DNA of 9,128 nucleotides from Treponema sp. (GTDB taxonomy: Bacteria > Spirochaetota > Spirochaetia > Treponematales > Breznakiellaceae), in the NCBI GenBank assembly GCA_031281685.1, contig JAITFA010000009.1:1-9128 (forward strand), in the 5' to 3' direction. Shown one piece after another: positions 1 to 6,586 of this stretch. The first letter of the stretch is position 1. The number at the start of each line of letters is the position of its first letter. The notes beneath the pieces are model-generated. The model did not search any database. It was given only the letters and a program-made list of their open reading frames with translations, and was not told the DNA's origin. The translations under genes were made by a program, and so were the position numbers.

Positions 1-581
1 TTGCTCTTGCTGAAATATTCGTTGCCCCATATCCCGTGAAACAACTGCTCAGAGCTGAGTACGTTTCCTTTATTCTCGCACAGTATCCGCAGTATTGAAA
101 ATTCAGTAGGCGTGAGGGACAAAGGTTTTTCGTTCAAAAAGCACTTGTGCGTATGTACGTTAATGACAAGGCCGGAGTGGACAATGACGTGTTCGCTCTG
201 CGCCGCCCTGCTGTATTTCTTGTAGCGGCGAAGCTGCGCTTTGACCCGCGCAACCAGCTCCAGCGGACGAAAGGGCTTTGTTATATAATCGTCCGCGCCC
301 ATAGTCAGGCCGGTAATTTTATCCACCTCCGTATCTTTCGCGGTCAGCATGATGATTGGGTAGGTGTATTTGTCCCGTATCTTTTGACAGATAGCGAAGC
401 CGCTTGAGCCGGGAAGCATGATGTCCAGTATGGCAAGGTCAAGTCCAATCTTGTCGATACACTCCAGCGCTTCTTTGGCGGTATAGCATTTGAAAACCGT
501 ATAATCCTCGTTTTTCAAGTATAGCTCAAGCAAATCGGCAATCTCGCGCTCGTCGTCCACAACCAGTATCTTATCACTCAT
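1..581 (-). CDS. vanR: VanR-type OmpR/PhoB family response regulator, partial (C-terminus beyond left edge)
   Basis: This is a DNA-binding response regulator of a two-component system. About 193 residues are visible. The receiver domain (about 1-120) has the acidic pocket D9/D10, phospho-acceptor D53 in LAILDIMLPG, switch T80 in IIMLTAKD and K102 in DDYITKPF. A winged-helix output domain begins near residue 130 (SLTPTEFSILRILCENKG) and is cut by the window edge at about HGIWGNEYFSKS; the family is about 231 residues long. From memory the sequence closely follows enterococcal VanR almost throughout, including the KCY/KYYTAKEALECIDK helix and the RPLELVARVKAQLRRYKK linker. The ATG at 579-581 is preceded by AAAGGAG at 592-598 (minus strand), which supports the start. 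The partner kinase (vanS) would be expected just left of the window. No vanHAX or other resistance gene is visible, so glycopeptide resistance cannot be claimed; an orphan or sensor-only VanRS is equally possible. The family call is firm and the vanR symbol is by resemblance. Confidence 0.88.
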   Translation of the reverse strand, partial: MSDKILVVDDEREIADLLELYLKNEDYTVFKCYTAKEALECIDKIGLDLAILDIMLPGSSGFAICQKIRDKYTYPIIMLTAKDTEVDKITGLTMGADDYITKPFRPLELVARVKAQLRRYKKYSRAAQSEHVIVHSGLVINVHTHKCFLNEKPLSLTPTEFSILRILCENKGNVLSSEQLFHGIWGNEYFSKS

Positions 582-602
582 GGTTATAAAGCTCCTTTGG
601 AG

Positions 603-720
603 ACGCGCCCAGAGACGCGGGGATTCGACAGGCGCGCCGCGTGGGAGCATCTGGGTCAAGCCTAGCGGAACAGTTCCAAAACACCAAGTAGTGACGCTGC
701 ATAGCCTATATGCAGGGAGG
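603..720 (+). other. Structured spacer: composite inverted repeat plus hairpin, possible leader RNA or ncRNA
   Basis: This is the divergent spacer between the VanR-like gene and korD. CCCAGA (608-613) and ACGCGG (615-620) pair in order with CCGCGT (637-642) and TCTGGG (650-655), giving a two-segment 12-bp stem separated by one unpaired base on one side and seven on the other. A second hairpin, CTGCATA/TATGCAG with a 5-nt loop, lies at 697-715. The stretch is GC-rich, unlike the AT-rich right part of the spacer. It matches no riboswitch, tRNA or housekeeping RNA consensus that I can recall. No convincing sigma-70 promoter was found in this spacer in either direction. It could be the 5' leader of the kor operon, a small RNA, or operator DNA. 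Confidence 0.35.
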
Positions 721-822
721 CGCGGAGACCGGGTCAGGAAGCGGGGTTCCTTGTTGTGTATTTATACCCATGAGGCGAGAGAATATGCAAAGGGGGAAAA
801 AGAAGATAAGGAAAGCTCAGAT

Positions 823-891
823 ATGGGGTCTTCTTTCTTGAAGCTGGTTTTGGGTATAGTAAACAAGTTTATTATGGGCTTGTTCGGGTAG
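823..891 (+). CDS. Possible 22-residue hydrophobic, amphipathic micropeptide
   Basis: A short reading frame starts at ATG 823, with AAGGA (808-812) 10 nt upstream as a plausible ribosome binding site. The peptide begins MGSSFLKLVLGIVNK and ends FIMGLFG. It has two Lys, no acidic residue, and an i/i+3/i+4 hydrophobic pattern that would make an amphipathic helix. Such peptides occur as membrane-active peptides, type I toxins and leader peptides; I recognise no specific family. It sits 37 bp upstream of korD on the same strand, and its TAG stop falls in the loop of the hairpin at 879-901. The frame is open further upstream, but that extension is Arg-rich and lacks any ribosome binding site. With only 22 codons, chance occurrence is quite possible. 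Confidence 0.3.
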   Translation: MGSSFLKLVLGIVNKFIMGLFG

Positions 892-901
892 TCCGAACAA
901 G
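879..901 (+). promoter_or_regulatory. Perfect 9-bp hairpin just upstream of korD
   Basis: CTTGTTCGG (879-887) and CCGAACAAG (893-901) form a perfect 9-bp stem with a 5-nt loop. No U-run follows, so it is not a canonical intrinsic terminator. It lies 27 bp before the korD ATG and contains the stop codon of the possible micropeptide. It may be an operator palindrome, an RNA stability element or an attenuator component. Confidence 0.4.
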
Positions 902-928
902 TAAACTAACTATCCAGAAGGAACTAAG

Positions 929-1159
929 ATGGCAAAGAGAGGAAAAGTCCTTATTGACCGCGAGCGGTGTAAGGGTTGTCTGTTGTGTATTCGCGCCTGT
1001 CCGATGAAGGTACTGGCAGCGGATACTGAAACAAATGAAGGTGGCAGTTACCCCAGCAAAGTGGCGTATGCTGAAAAGTGTATTGCCTGCGGGAACTGTT
1101 TTGAGGTATGCCCCGATGTCTGTATTGAGGTGTATGAGCTGGAGGAGGGGGAAGCGTGA
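929..1159 (+). CDS. korD: 2-oxoacid:ferredoxin oxidoreductase, ferredoxin-like delta subunit, 2[4Fe-4S]
   Basis: This 76-residue ferredoxin-type subunit carries electrons from the catalytic subunits of a 2-oxoacid:ferredoxin oxidoreductase to soluble ferredoxin. It has two complete 4Fe-4S motifs: C14-x2-C17-x2-C20-x3-C24-P and C51-x2-C54-x2-C57-x3-C61-P, the standard arrangement for KorD/VorD/PorD subunits. The length is normal for the stand-alone subunit. The start ATG at 929 follows AAGGA at 918-922 with a 6-nt gap. The gene opens a four-gene operon; its last four bases (GTGA) overlap the GTG start of the alpha subunit, implying translational coupling. Substrate specificity cannot be read from this subunit. 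Confidence 0.92.
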   Translation: MAKRGKVLIDRERCKGCLLCIRACPMKVLAADTETNEGGSYPSKVAYAEKCIACGNCFEVCPDVCIEVYELEEGEA

Positions 1160-2282
1160 ACGAAAAGGTATTGATGAAGGGGAACGAAGCCATTGCGGAG
1201 GCGGCTATCAGGGCAGGCTGCGGGGCTTACTTTGGCTATCCCATCACGCCGCAGAATGAGATCGCGGCGTATATGGCTTTGCACATGCTCGACAAGGGGC
1301 GCGTGTTTATTCAGGCCGAAAGCGAAGTCGCGGCGATCAACATGGTGTATGGGGCTTCGGCAGCCGGGGCGCGGGCTATGACGAGTTCGTCAAGCCCGGG
1401 TATCAGCCTCAAGCAGGAGGGTATGTCGTACTCGGCGGGCGCGGATATACCGTTGGTGCTGGCGAATGTGGTGCGTGGGGGTCCGGGACTGGGTTCCATT
1501 GCCCCGGCGCAGAGTGATTACTTCCAGTCAACCCGGGGCGGAGGCCACGGCGACTATCGCTGTATTGTGCTTGCGCCCAAAAGTGTGCAGGAGTGCGCTG
1601 ACTTCACCACCCTCGCCTTTGACCTTGCCGACCAATACCGTATGCCGGTCATTGTGCTTGCCGACGGCATGATCGGGCAGATGATGGAAGGCGTGGCGCT
1701 GCCGCCGGAGCGCGACCTGTGTTCGCTTCCCAAACGGGACTGGACTGTGGGGAAGATGCATAATCGCGCAAGCAGACACATTACCTCGCTTGCTCTGGTG
1801 CCGGAAGAGCTGGAAGCAAAGACACGCGCCCGTTTTCAGCGGTATGAAGACGTTAAGCTGAAGGAAACCGCCTTTGAATACCGGGGAATCACAACAAGCT
1901 GTCTACAATGCCGGGGACGCGATGAGCGCGTTGAGCAGGTAGCCGCTGTTGACGCGGCGAATGTAGACATTACGCTGGTTGCCTATGGCACGGCGGCGCG
2001 GGTGGCGCAGGGCGCAAAGAAACTGGCAGAACAGGCTGGTTTCCATGTGGCGCTGTTCAGGCCCATCACCCTCTGGCCCTTCCCGTATGAAGCGCTTGCT
2101 GGCGTCGCCAAAACCAATAAGCCCTTTTTAACTGTGGAGATGAGCCTCGGTCAGCTTGTGGAAGACGTGAAGCTGGCTGTTCTGGGCAACGCGCCGGTGC
2201 ATCTGCTGGGACACTCCGGCGGAGTCATTCCCACTGAGGAAGAGGTCTTCGCCAAAGTAAAAGAAATTCTGGAGGCAAAAGC

Positions 2283-2286
<4 letters not shown>
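1156..2286 (+). CDS. korA/vorB: 2-oxoacid:ferredoxin oxidoreductase alpha subunit (VorB/KorA type)
   Basis: This is the alpha subunit (376 residues) of a cytoplasmic enzyme that oxidatively decarboxylates a 2-oxoacid to an acyl-CoA, reducing ferredoxin. The N-terminal pyrimidine-binding domain shows GYPITPQNEI (27-36), AESEVAAINMVYGASAAGAR (54-73) and the TSSSSPGISLKQEG segment (76-89). The C-terminal domain shows LVAYGTAARVAQ near 274-285 and MSLGQLVEDV near 329-338. PITPQNE and the overall length fit the group usually annotated as 3-methyl-2-oxobutanoate dehydrogenase subunit VorB, but 2-oxoglutarate (KorA) is as likely in mesophiles. The start is GTG at 1156, preceded by a GGAGGAGGGG tract; it overlaps korD by 4 bp and the next gene by ATGA. 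Residues about 242-266 look like an unusual insertion containing Cys249 and Cys252, in a place where I recall family members having a short linker. Confidence 0.9.
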
Positions 2287-3037
<751 letters not shown>

Positions 3038-3041
<4 letters not shown>

Positions 3042-3574
3042 CGGAAAAATCATTCTTTGCTGGTTTTGGCGGTCAGGGGATCATCTCTCTGGGGCAAATC
3101 TGGGTATATTGCGCCATGAACGAGGGCAAGAACGTTACCTTCTTCCCCTTCTATGGCGCGGAGAAGCGCGGCGGTATTGCCCGCGCCAGCGTAGTGGTGT
3201 CAGACGAGGAAATCGACAGCCCGCTTGTTACCACGCCCGACTCGTGTCTGGTTATGAACGCTGATTCGTTACCGCTCTGTGAAGGGCTTTTGAAGCAGGG
3301 CGGCGTCATGCTCATCAACACGTCACTCGTTAAGGACAAACCCAAACGCAATGACCTCCGCGTACACACGCTGGAGGTTACCGGTGTTGCCGAGCGTATC
3401 GGCAACGCCCGATTCGCCAACATGGTTGCCTTAGGCGCGATGGCGCGACTCACTGGCGCGCTGTCGTTAAGCGACATTGAGCCGATTCTGAAAAAGTTTT
3501 TCCACACTGACAAGCACAAGTTTGTGCCTATGAACGTTCAGGCAATGAAAGCCGGCTACGACGCGGTGTCGTAG
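3038..3574 (+). CDS. korC: 2-oxoacid:ferredoxin oxidoreductase gamma subunit
   Basis: This 178-residue gamma subunit completes the four-subunit oxidoreductase. The N-terminal glycine-rich motif FAGFGGQGIISLGQI (7-21) and the later FYGAEKRGGIARASVVVSDEEI segment (38-59) are the diagnostic blocks of the POR/KOR gamma domain (GFGGQG and the RGG/ASVV region). Length is typical. The start ATG overlaps the beta stop by 4 bp, with GGAG about 10 nt upstream. The frame ends in three consecutive stop codons (TAG TAG TAA, 3572-3580). It is the last gene of the operon; a long repeat-rich spacer follows. A GCCGGG...CCCGGC inverted repeat just after the stops lacks a T-run and is only a weak candidate for a terminator. 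Confidence 0.92.
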
Positions 3575-3645
3575 TAGTAACACGCGAAAGCCGGGCGAGG
3601 CTTATCATTACTTCCCCGGCAAACGCAGGCGCACTCTAATCGATA

Positions 3646-3689
3646 GGTGTCAGAGGCGTTGGGCGGTGTCAGAGACCTTCGGTGTCAGA
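3646..3689 (+). repeat. Three direct copies of GGTGTCAGA
   Basis: The 9-mer GGTGTCAGA occurs at 3646-3654, 3665-3673 and 3681-3689, with start-to-start spacings of 19 and 16 bp. All copies are exact. They lie within the span closed by the TCGATA/TATCGA inverted repeat. They may be protein-binding iterons or the product of local duplication. Confidence 0.7.
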
Positions 3690-3786
3690 TGCCAACGGGC
3701 GGTCTGCTTATCGAGTAGTTCCAATCGCCGTGGTCAATTAGTTTTAGTTAATATGACTGAATAGGTATCAAAAGCGCTGTAAATCC

Positions 3787-3798
3787 CCTAACGTTAGG
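3787..3798. promoter_or_regulatory. Perfect 12-bp palindrome CCTAACGTTAGG
   Basis: CCTAACGTTAGG reads identically on both strands. It sits 5 bp before the 20-bp direct repeat pair. A dimeric regulator site is one reading, but no adjacent promoter could be defined, so function is unproven. Confidence 0.35.
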
Positions 3799-3803
3799 AC
3801 TGT

Positions 3804-3846
3804 GATCAGGCTTAGATCGGGAGCGCGATCAGGCGTGGAGCGGGAG
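3804..3846 (+). repeat. Imperfect 20-bp direct repeat, 23-bp period
   Basis: GATCAGGC-T-T-A-GA-T-CGGGAG at 3804-3823 is repeated at 3827-3846 with 17 of 20 positions identical (differences at positions 9, 11 and 14). The period of 23 bp is about two helical turns. It is non-coding and of unknown role. Confidence 0.65.
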
Positions 3847-3938
3847 ACCGAGTTATCTAAGGCGATGTGGCGGCAAGAGATAGCTTAGTATACAGGCTCG
3901 TACCTGCGCAGCGCGGGGAAGGCGGGCTTACGTCCGAA

Positions 3939-3983
3939 ATGTCTGTAGACATGATAGCGCCAACATAAAAGGAAACTATCATG
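3939..3983 (+). promoter_or_regulatory. Two overlapping hairpins; the second encloses a ribosome binding site and start codon
   Basis: ATGTC (3939-3943) and GACAT (3948-3952) form a 5-bp hairpin with a TGTA loop. CATGATAG (3950-3957) and CTATCATG (3976-3983) form a perfect 8-bp stem whose 18-nt loop carries AAAAGGAAA, and whose 3' arm contains the ATG at 3981. The two structures share bases 3950-3952 and cannot form fully together. This geometry is what a translational switch would look like for the small ORF that starts at 3981. Alternatively it is an operator-like inverted repeat. Only the pairings are seen; the role is inferred. Confidence 0.35.
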
Positions 3984-4145
3984 GACAGTCCGGTAACGGA
4001 AGGAAGCGGAAACCTTGTAGAGCAAGTTGAACAATCAGTCCAAACTACAAGCCTCTGCTTTTCGGCATGGGTTACTGACAAAGATACAACGCCTCATCAA
4101 GCATATTCCGCATCAGCGCCTGATAAGTATCGCGGTGACGAATGA
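3981..4145 (+). CDS. Possible small protein, 54 residues, overlapping the lysA 3' end in antisense
   Basis: The frame runs from ATG 3981 to TGA 4143-4145. AAGGAA lies about 5 nt upstream of the start. The product begins MDSPVTEGSGNLVEQVEQ and ends PDKYRGDE; it is polar and acidic, with no membrane segment or recognisable domain. Its last 74 bases lie antisense to the end of lysA, whose codons constrain that part, so coding potential there is weak evidence. The hairpin placing its start codon in a stem is the main argument that it is translated and controlled. I do not recognise it. Confidence 0.25.
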   Translation: MDSPVTEGSGNLVEQVEQSVQTTSLCFSAWVTDKDTTPHQAYSASAPDKYRGDE

Positions 4146-5295
4146 GGCGATCCTGACCGCTGAGGTCGATGAGGACTTCGGCGGGGCGGAGCCGCAGGTT
4201 GTAGTTGGACGCCATGCTGTAGCCATAAGCGCCGGTATTCGCTATGCAGACCAGATCGCCCGGCGCAGGCAGGGGCAGTTCGCGGTCTCGCGCCAGAACG
4301 TCGCCGCTTTCGCAGATGTTGCCAGTAATCGTAAGCCTGCGCCTTTCGGTACTGGCCGTAAAAAACCGAATCTCATGCCAAGAGTCGTAGAGAACCGGAC
4401 GCATCAGCGTGTTAAAGCCGATGTCCGTTCCAACGTAGGTTTCGCCGTAGTTTTCCTTTACGCTATGAACCGTACCCAGCAGCGTTCCTGATTCCGCGCA
4501 GATATAGCGTCCCGGCTCAACCATGATGGTGATTTCGCGCCCATACTTTGAGATAAAATCCTGTATCACGCGGGTAAGCTTCTGTCCAAGTTCCTCTAGA
4601 TCAAGTCGCGCCTCGCCGTGGTAGGGAACGCCAAAGCCGCCGCCCATATCAAGAAACGCGAGTTCAGGAAAGCCAGCCGCGATCTCAAACAGAGTGGCGG
4701 CGGCTTGGAGGTACTCGTTACTTTGCAGAAAGAGCGAGCCGATGTGCTGATTGATGCCAGCTATGCTTAAACCGTAGCGTGCGGCGAGTTCCTGAACACG
4801 GCGCACATCCTTTGTTTCTATGCCGAACTTACTCTTGCCGCCGGTTACCACCTTGTCGCTATGTCCCGCGCCCACACCCGGATTCAGCCGGAACGCCACG
4901 CGGCGCGGGAGTCTGGCTTTACCGTACTGTTCAAGCTGGGAAAGTGAATCAAGGCTCGTCATAATGCCTCGCTCGGCGGCAAAACGTAGCTCCTCGATTG
5001 ACACATTGTTAGGTATGAAAAAGATTTCGTCTGGCTGAAAGCCAGCCGCTGTTTCAGCCAGAATCTCTCCGGGCGACATGGCGTCAACGCGAAGACCTTC
5101 GCTACGGATGATTTTCAGCAGCTCGATGTTTGTGTTTGCCTTTGCCGAATAGTTGGCGGCGAAAAACGGCAGAGACACGAGGCCGCTGATTTCCCGGCAG
5201 CGTTCACGAACAAGCGTTTCGTCATACACATAGAGGGGCGAACCGTACTTTGAGACCAATGCGTATGACTGTTCAGGCGTAAGGCGTTCCGGCAT
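4072..5295 (-). CDS. lysA: Diaminopimelate decarboxylase
   Basis: LysA removes CO2 from meso-diaminopimelate to give L-lysine, the last step of bacterial lysine synthesis, in the cytoplasm with pyridoxal phosphate. The protein has 407 residues, close to the usual 400-440. Fold III barrel landmarks are present: the PLP lysine K52 in NYSAKANTN, DAMSPGEI (71-78), QHIGS with H184, the phosphate loop DMGGGFG (216-222), and EPGRYI (260-265). The C-terminal domain supplies C328-E-S-G-D (328-332) and GAYGYSMASNYN (355-366), the substrate-side Cys and Tyr; PAEVLID follows. These fit LysA better than arginine or ornithine decarboxylases of the same fold. The gene starts 10 bp after the repeat-protein gene, and the likely ribosome binding site (AAGG) lies inside that gene's end with a rather long 13-nt spacing, suggesting co-transcription and coupled translation. 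Confidence 0.93.
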   Translation of the reverse strand: MPERLTPEQSYALVSKYGSPLYVYDETLVRERCREISGLVSLPFFAANYSAKANTNIELLKIIRSEGLRVDAMSPGEILAETAAGFQPDEIFFIPNNVSIEELRFAAERGIMTSLDSLSQLEQYGKARLPRRVAFRLNPGVGAGHSDKVVTGGKSKFGIETKDVRRVQELAARYGLSIAGINQHIGSLFLQSNEYLQAAATLFEIAAGFPELAFLDMGGGFGVPYHGEARLDLEELGQKLTRVIQDFISKYGREITIMVEPGRYICAESGTLLGTVHSVKENYGETYVGTDIGFNTLMRPVLYDSWHEIRFFTASTERRRLTITGNICESGDVLARDRELPLPAPGDLVCIANTGAYGYSMASNYNLRLRPAEVLIDLSGQDRLIRHRDTYQALMRNMLDEALYLCQ

Positions 5296-5305
5296 AGCGT
5301 TTGGC

Positions 5306-6433
5306 TTACCTTGCGCGAGCGGCGCGGAGTACGGCGTCGGTTTTGCGCTTCACGAGGGAGAGCGCCTCCGGGTTCTGGCTAACTGCCGCGATGCAAACCT
5401 CTTCGCTCTGCTTGTTGGCGAACTGAAGCGCGAGGCCGTTTTGACCTACCGCAGCGAGACAGATGTCCGAGTTTTGCTTTTTCACGAATTGCAGAGCCAA
5501 GCCGTTTTGCCGCACAGCCTCAAGACAGAACTCAGGGCGCTGTTTCTGAACGAACTCCAGCGCCATACCGTTCTGTTTAAGCGCCTCAAGACACAGGCTC
5601 GGCTTTTGTTTCTGAATGAACTGGAGCGCCATACCGTTCTGCTTAACCGCCTCAAGGCATATATCGGGGCGCTGTTTCTGAACGAACTGGAGCGCGAGAC
5701 CGTTCTGCTTAACCGCCTGAAGACACAGATCAGCCGACTGCTTCTCGGCGTATTGCAGGGCCATGCCGTTTTCTAAAACTGCCAGCAGATAGAATTCCCG
5801 CGTCTTCCGCGTTAAATGGCGCAAGGCAAGGCCGTTCTGTTTAAGCGCCGCACGGATGATATTGGGACTGAATTTCTTCACGAATTGCAGGGCGTCGCCT
5901 TCCTGCGTAACAGCGGCGAGATTGATATCCGGCGTCTGCTTCTTCACGAACTCCAGCGACATGCCATTCTGCTTAACAGCAGCGAGACAAATCTCCGGCG
6001 TCTGTTTTTTTACGAACTCAAGGGCGTTCCCATTCTGTTGAACTGCGGCAAGCGCCAGTTCCGGCATCCGCTTCTGAATGTTTTTCAGTTGTTCCAGAAC
6101 CAAGCCGTTTTGCCGCACTGCGGTAAGCCGTAGTTCAGGCGTCCGTAGAGAGAGCGGCACATACTCCAGCGCCTTTCCGTTTTGCTTAACAGCAGCGAGA
6201 CAAATCTCCGCTGAGAGCGCATCTTCGTCAATAAAACGTATAGCCAGACCGTTTTGCTTGACTGCCGCCAGACAGATATTCGGCTCTTGGTCATCAACAA
6301 ACTCGATAGCCTCGCCGTTTTGTCTCACAGCGGCAAGGCAGAGTTCCTCAGTTTGTTTCCGCACTCGCTCAAGCGCGAGGCCGTCCTGCTTTACCGCTTC
6401 CAAATCGGCCAAATACATAGCATCTTTATCCAT
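5306..6433 (-). CDS. Tandem 22-residue repeat protein, DUF4116-like
   Basis: The protein has 375 residues made almost wholly of about sixteen tandem helical repeats with consensus L-x-A-V-K-Q-N-G-x-A-L-x-F-V-x-K-Q-x-P-x-I-C. Most units are 22 residues; the third, fourth and fifth units are 24-25. AVKQNGxAL is the hallmark of DUF4116 domains, which usually have longer spacing between motifs, so this is a short-unit version. A Cys ends most units, which would place a column of cysteines along a solenoid. There is no signal peptide or membrane segment. The start ATG at 6431-6433 is chosen because AGGAGG (6444-6449) precedes it; a longer frame to 6631 lacks this and runs over the start of the divergent transporter gene. 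Function is unknown; solenoids of this sort usually bind proteins. It lies 10 bp upstream of lysA and probably shares its promoter. Confidence 0.85.
   Translation of the reverse strand: MDKDAMYLADLEAVKQDGLALERVRKQTEELCLAAVRQNGEAIEFVDDQEPNICLAAVKQNGLAIRFIDEDALSAEICLAAVKQNGKALEYVPLSLRTPELRLTAVRQNGLVLEQLKNIQKRMPELALAAVQQNGNALEFVKKQTPEICLAAVKQNGMSLEFVKKQTPDINLAAVTQEGDALQFVKKFSPNIIRAALKQNGLALRHLTRKTREFYLLAVLENGMALQYAEKQSADLCLQAVKQNGLALQFVQKQRPDICLEAVKQNGMALQFIQKQKPSLCLEALKQNGMALEFVQKQRPEFCLEAVRQNGLALQFVKKQNSDICLAAVGQNGLALQFANKQSEEVCIAAVSQNPEALSLVKRKTDAVLRAARAR
5330..6406 (-). repeat. Intragenic tandem array, about 66-bp units
   Basis: The DNA follows the protein repeats: about sixteen tandem units of 66 bp (a few of 72-75). 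Units between about 5500 and 5720 are the most alike and could be the most recent duplications; those near 6050-6400 are more diverged. Such arrays change copy number by slippage or recombination. Both antisense frames also read as repetitive open frames, a by-product of the array. Confidence 0.8.
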
Positions 6434-6465
6434 AAATTGAAGGTCCTCCTGATTTAATTTTTGGT

Positions 6466-6494
6466 ATAATACCACAGCGCTAAAAAAAATAAGA
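6466..6494 (-). promoter_or_regulatory. Candidate promoter for the repeat-protein/lysA operon
   Basis: On the minus strand, TATTAT (6471-6466) is a good -10 element, with TCTTAT (6494-6489) 17 bp upstream as a poor -35 and an A/T-tract in between. Transcription would begin near 6459, leaving a short leader that carries AGGAGG (6444-6449) before ATG 6433. The -10 sits in an odd palindrome, GGTATAATACC (6463-6473), so the other strand also shows TATAAT there. Spacing to the gene makes the minus orientation more sensible. Confidence 0.35.
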
Positions 6495-6586
6495 TACCTT
6501 GACGTGTTTTTTAGCAATAAATAGTGCCATAGGCAAGCCCCTGACCGCCTCTTACCTTTCTGCGTTTCCTCCCTTATATTAGAGCT

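Larger units (their letters stand above)
3575..3980. other. Repeat-rich, structured spacer of about 400 bp
   Basis: No convincing protein gene lies between korC and the small ORF at 3981. The spacer holds a nested inverted repeat: TCGATA (3640-3645) with TATCGA (3709-3714), and inside it CGTTGG (3657-3662) with CCAACG (3692-3697). AGACC (3673-3677) could alternatively pair with GGTCT (3701-3705), outside the inner stem, giving a pseudoknot or a switch. It also holds three copies of GGTGTCAGA, a 12-bp palindrome, a 20-bp imperfect direct repeat and alternative hairpins at its right end (entered separately). No tRNA, RNase P, SRP RNA or 6S RNA signature was recognised. It lies between converging genes (korC plus, lysA minus), so it must also contain or replace their terminators. 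Confidence 0.45.

Noticed and set aside
580..822. Plus-strand frame extending the micropeptide upstream to 580
   Set aside because: Arg-rich, no ribosome binding site at its start, and it overlaps the VanR-like gene's start and upstream region in antisense.
608..960. tmRNA (ssrA), from GGATTCGACAGG and a frame ending in codons for D-A-A then stop
   Set aside because: No T-arm (GGTTCGA-type) or CCA-bearing acceptor 3' end follows, the 5' acceptor bases do not fit, and korD begins inside the expected length.
3585..3622. Intrinsic terminator after korC (GCCGGG...CCCGGC)
   Set aside because: Six-bp stem with a very long loop and no T-run.
3857..4081. Minus-strand 74-residue frame downstream of lysA
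   Set aside because: Overlaps the lysA stop, no ribosome binding site, composition unlike a protein.
4081..4491. Plus-strand frame of 154 residues antisense to lysA
   Set aside because: Shadow of lysA codons with no recognisable domain.
5330..6406. CRISPR array
   Set aside because: Units are contiguous, coding and diverged, with no unique spacers between identical repeats.
5441..6440. Plus-strand repetitive open frames within the repeat gene
   Set aside because: They are antisense images of the 66-bp array; no start signals and no recognisable domain.
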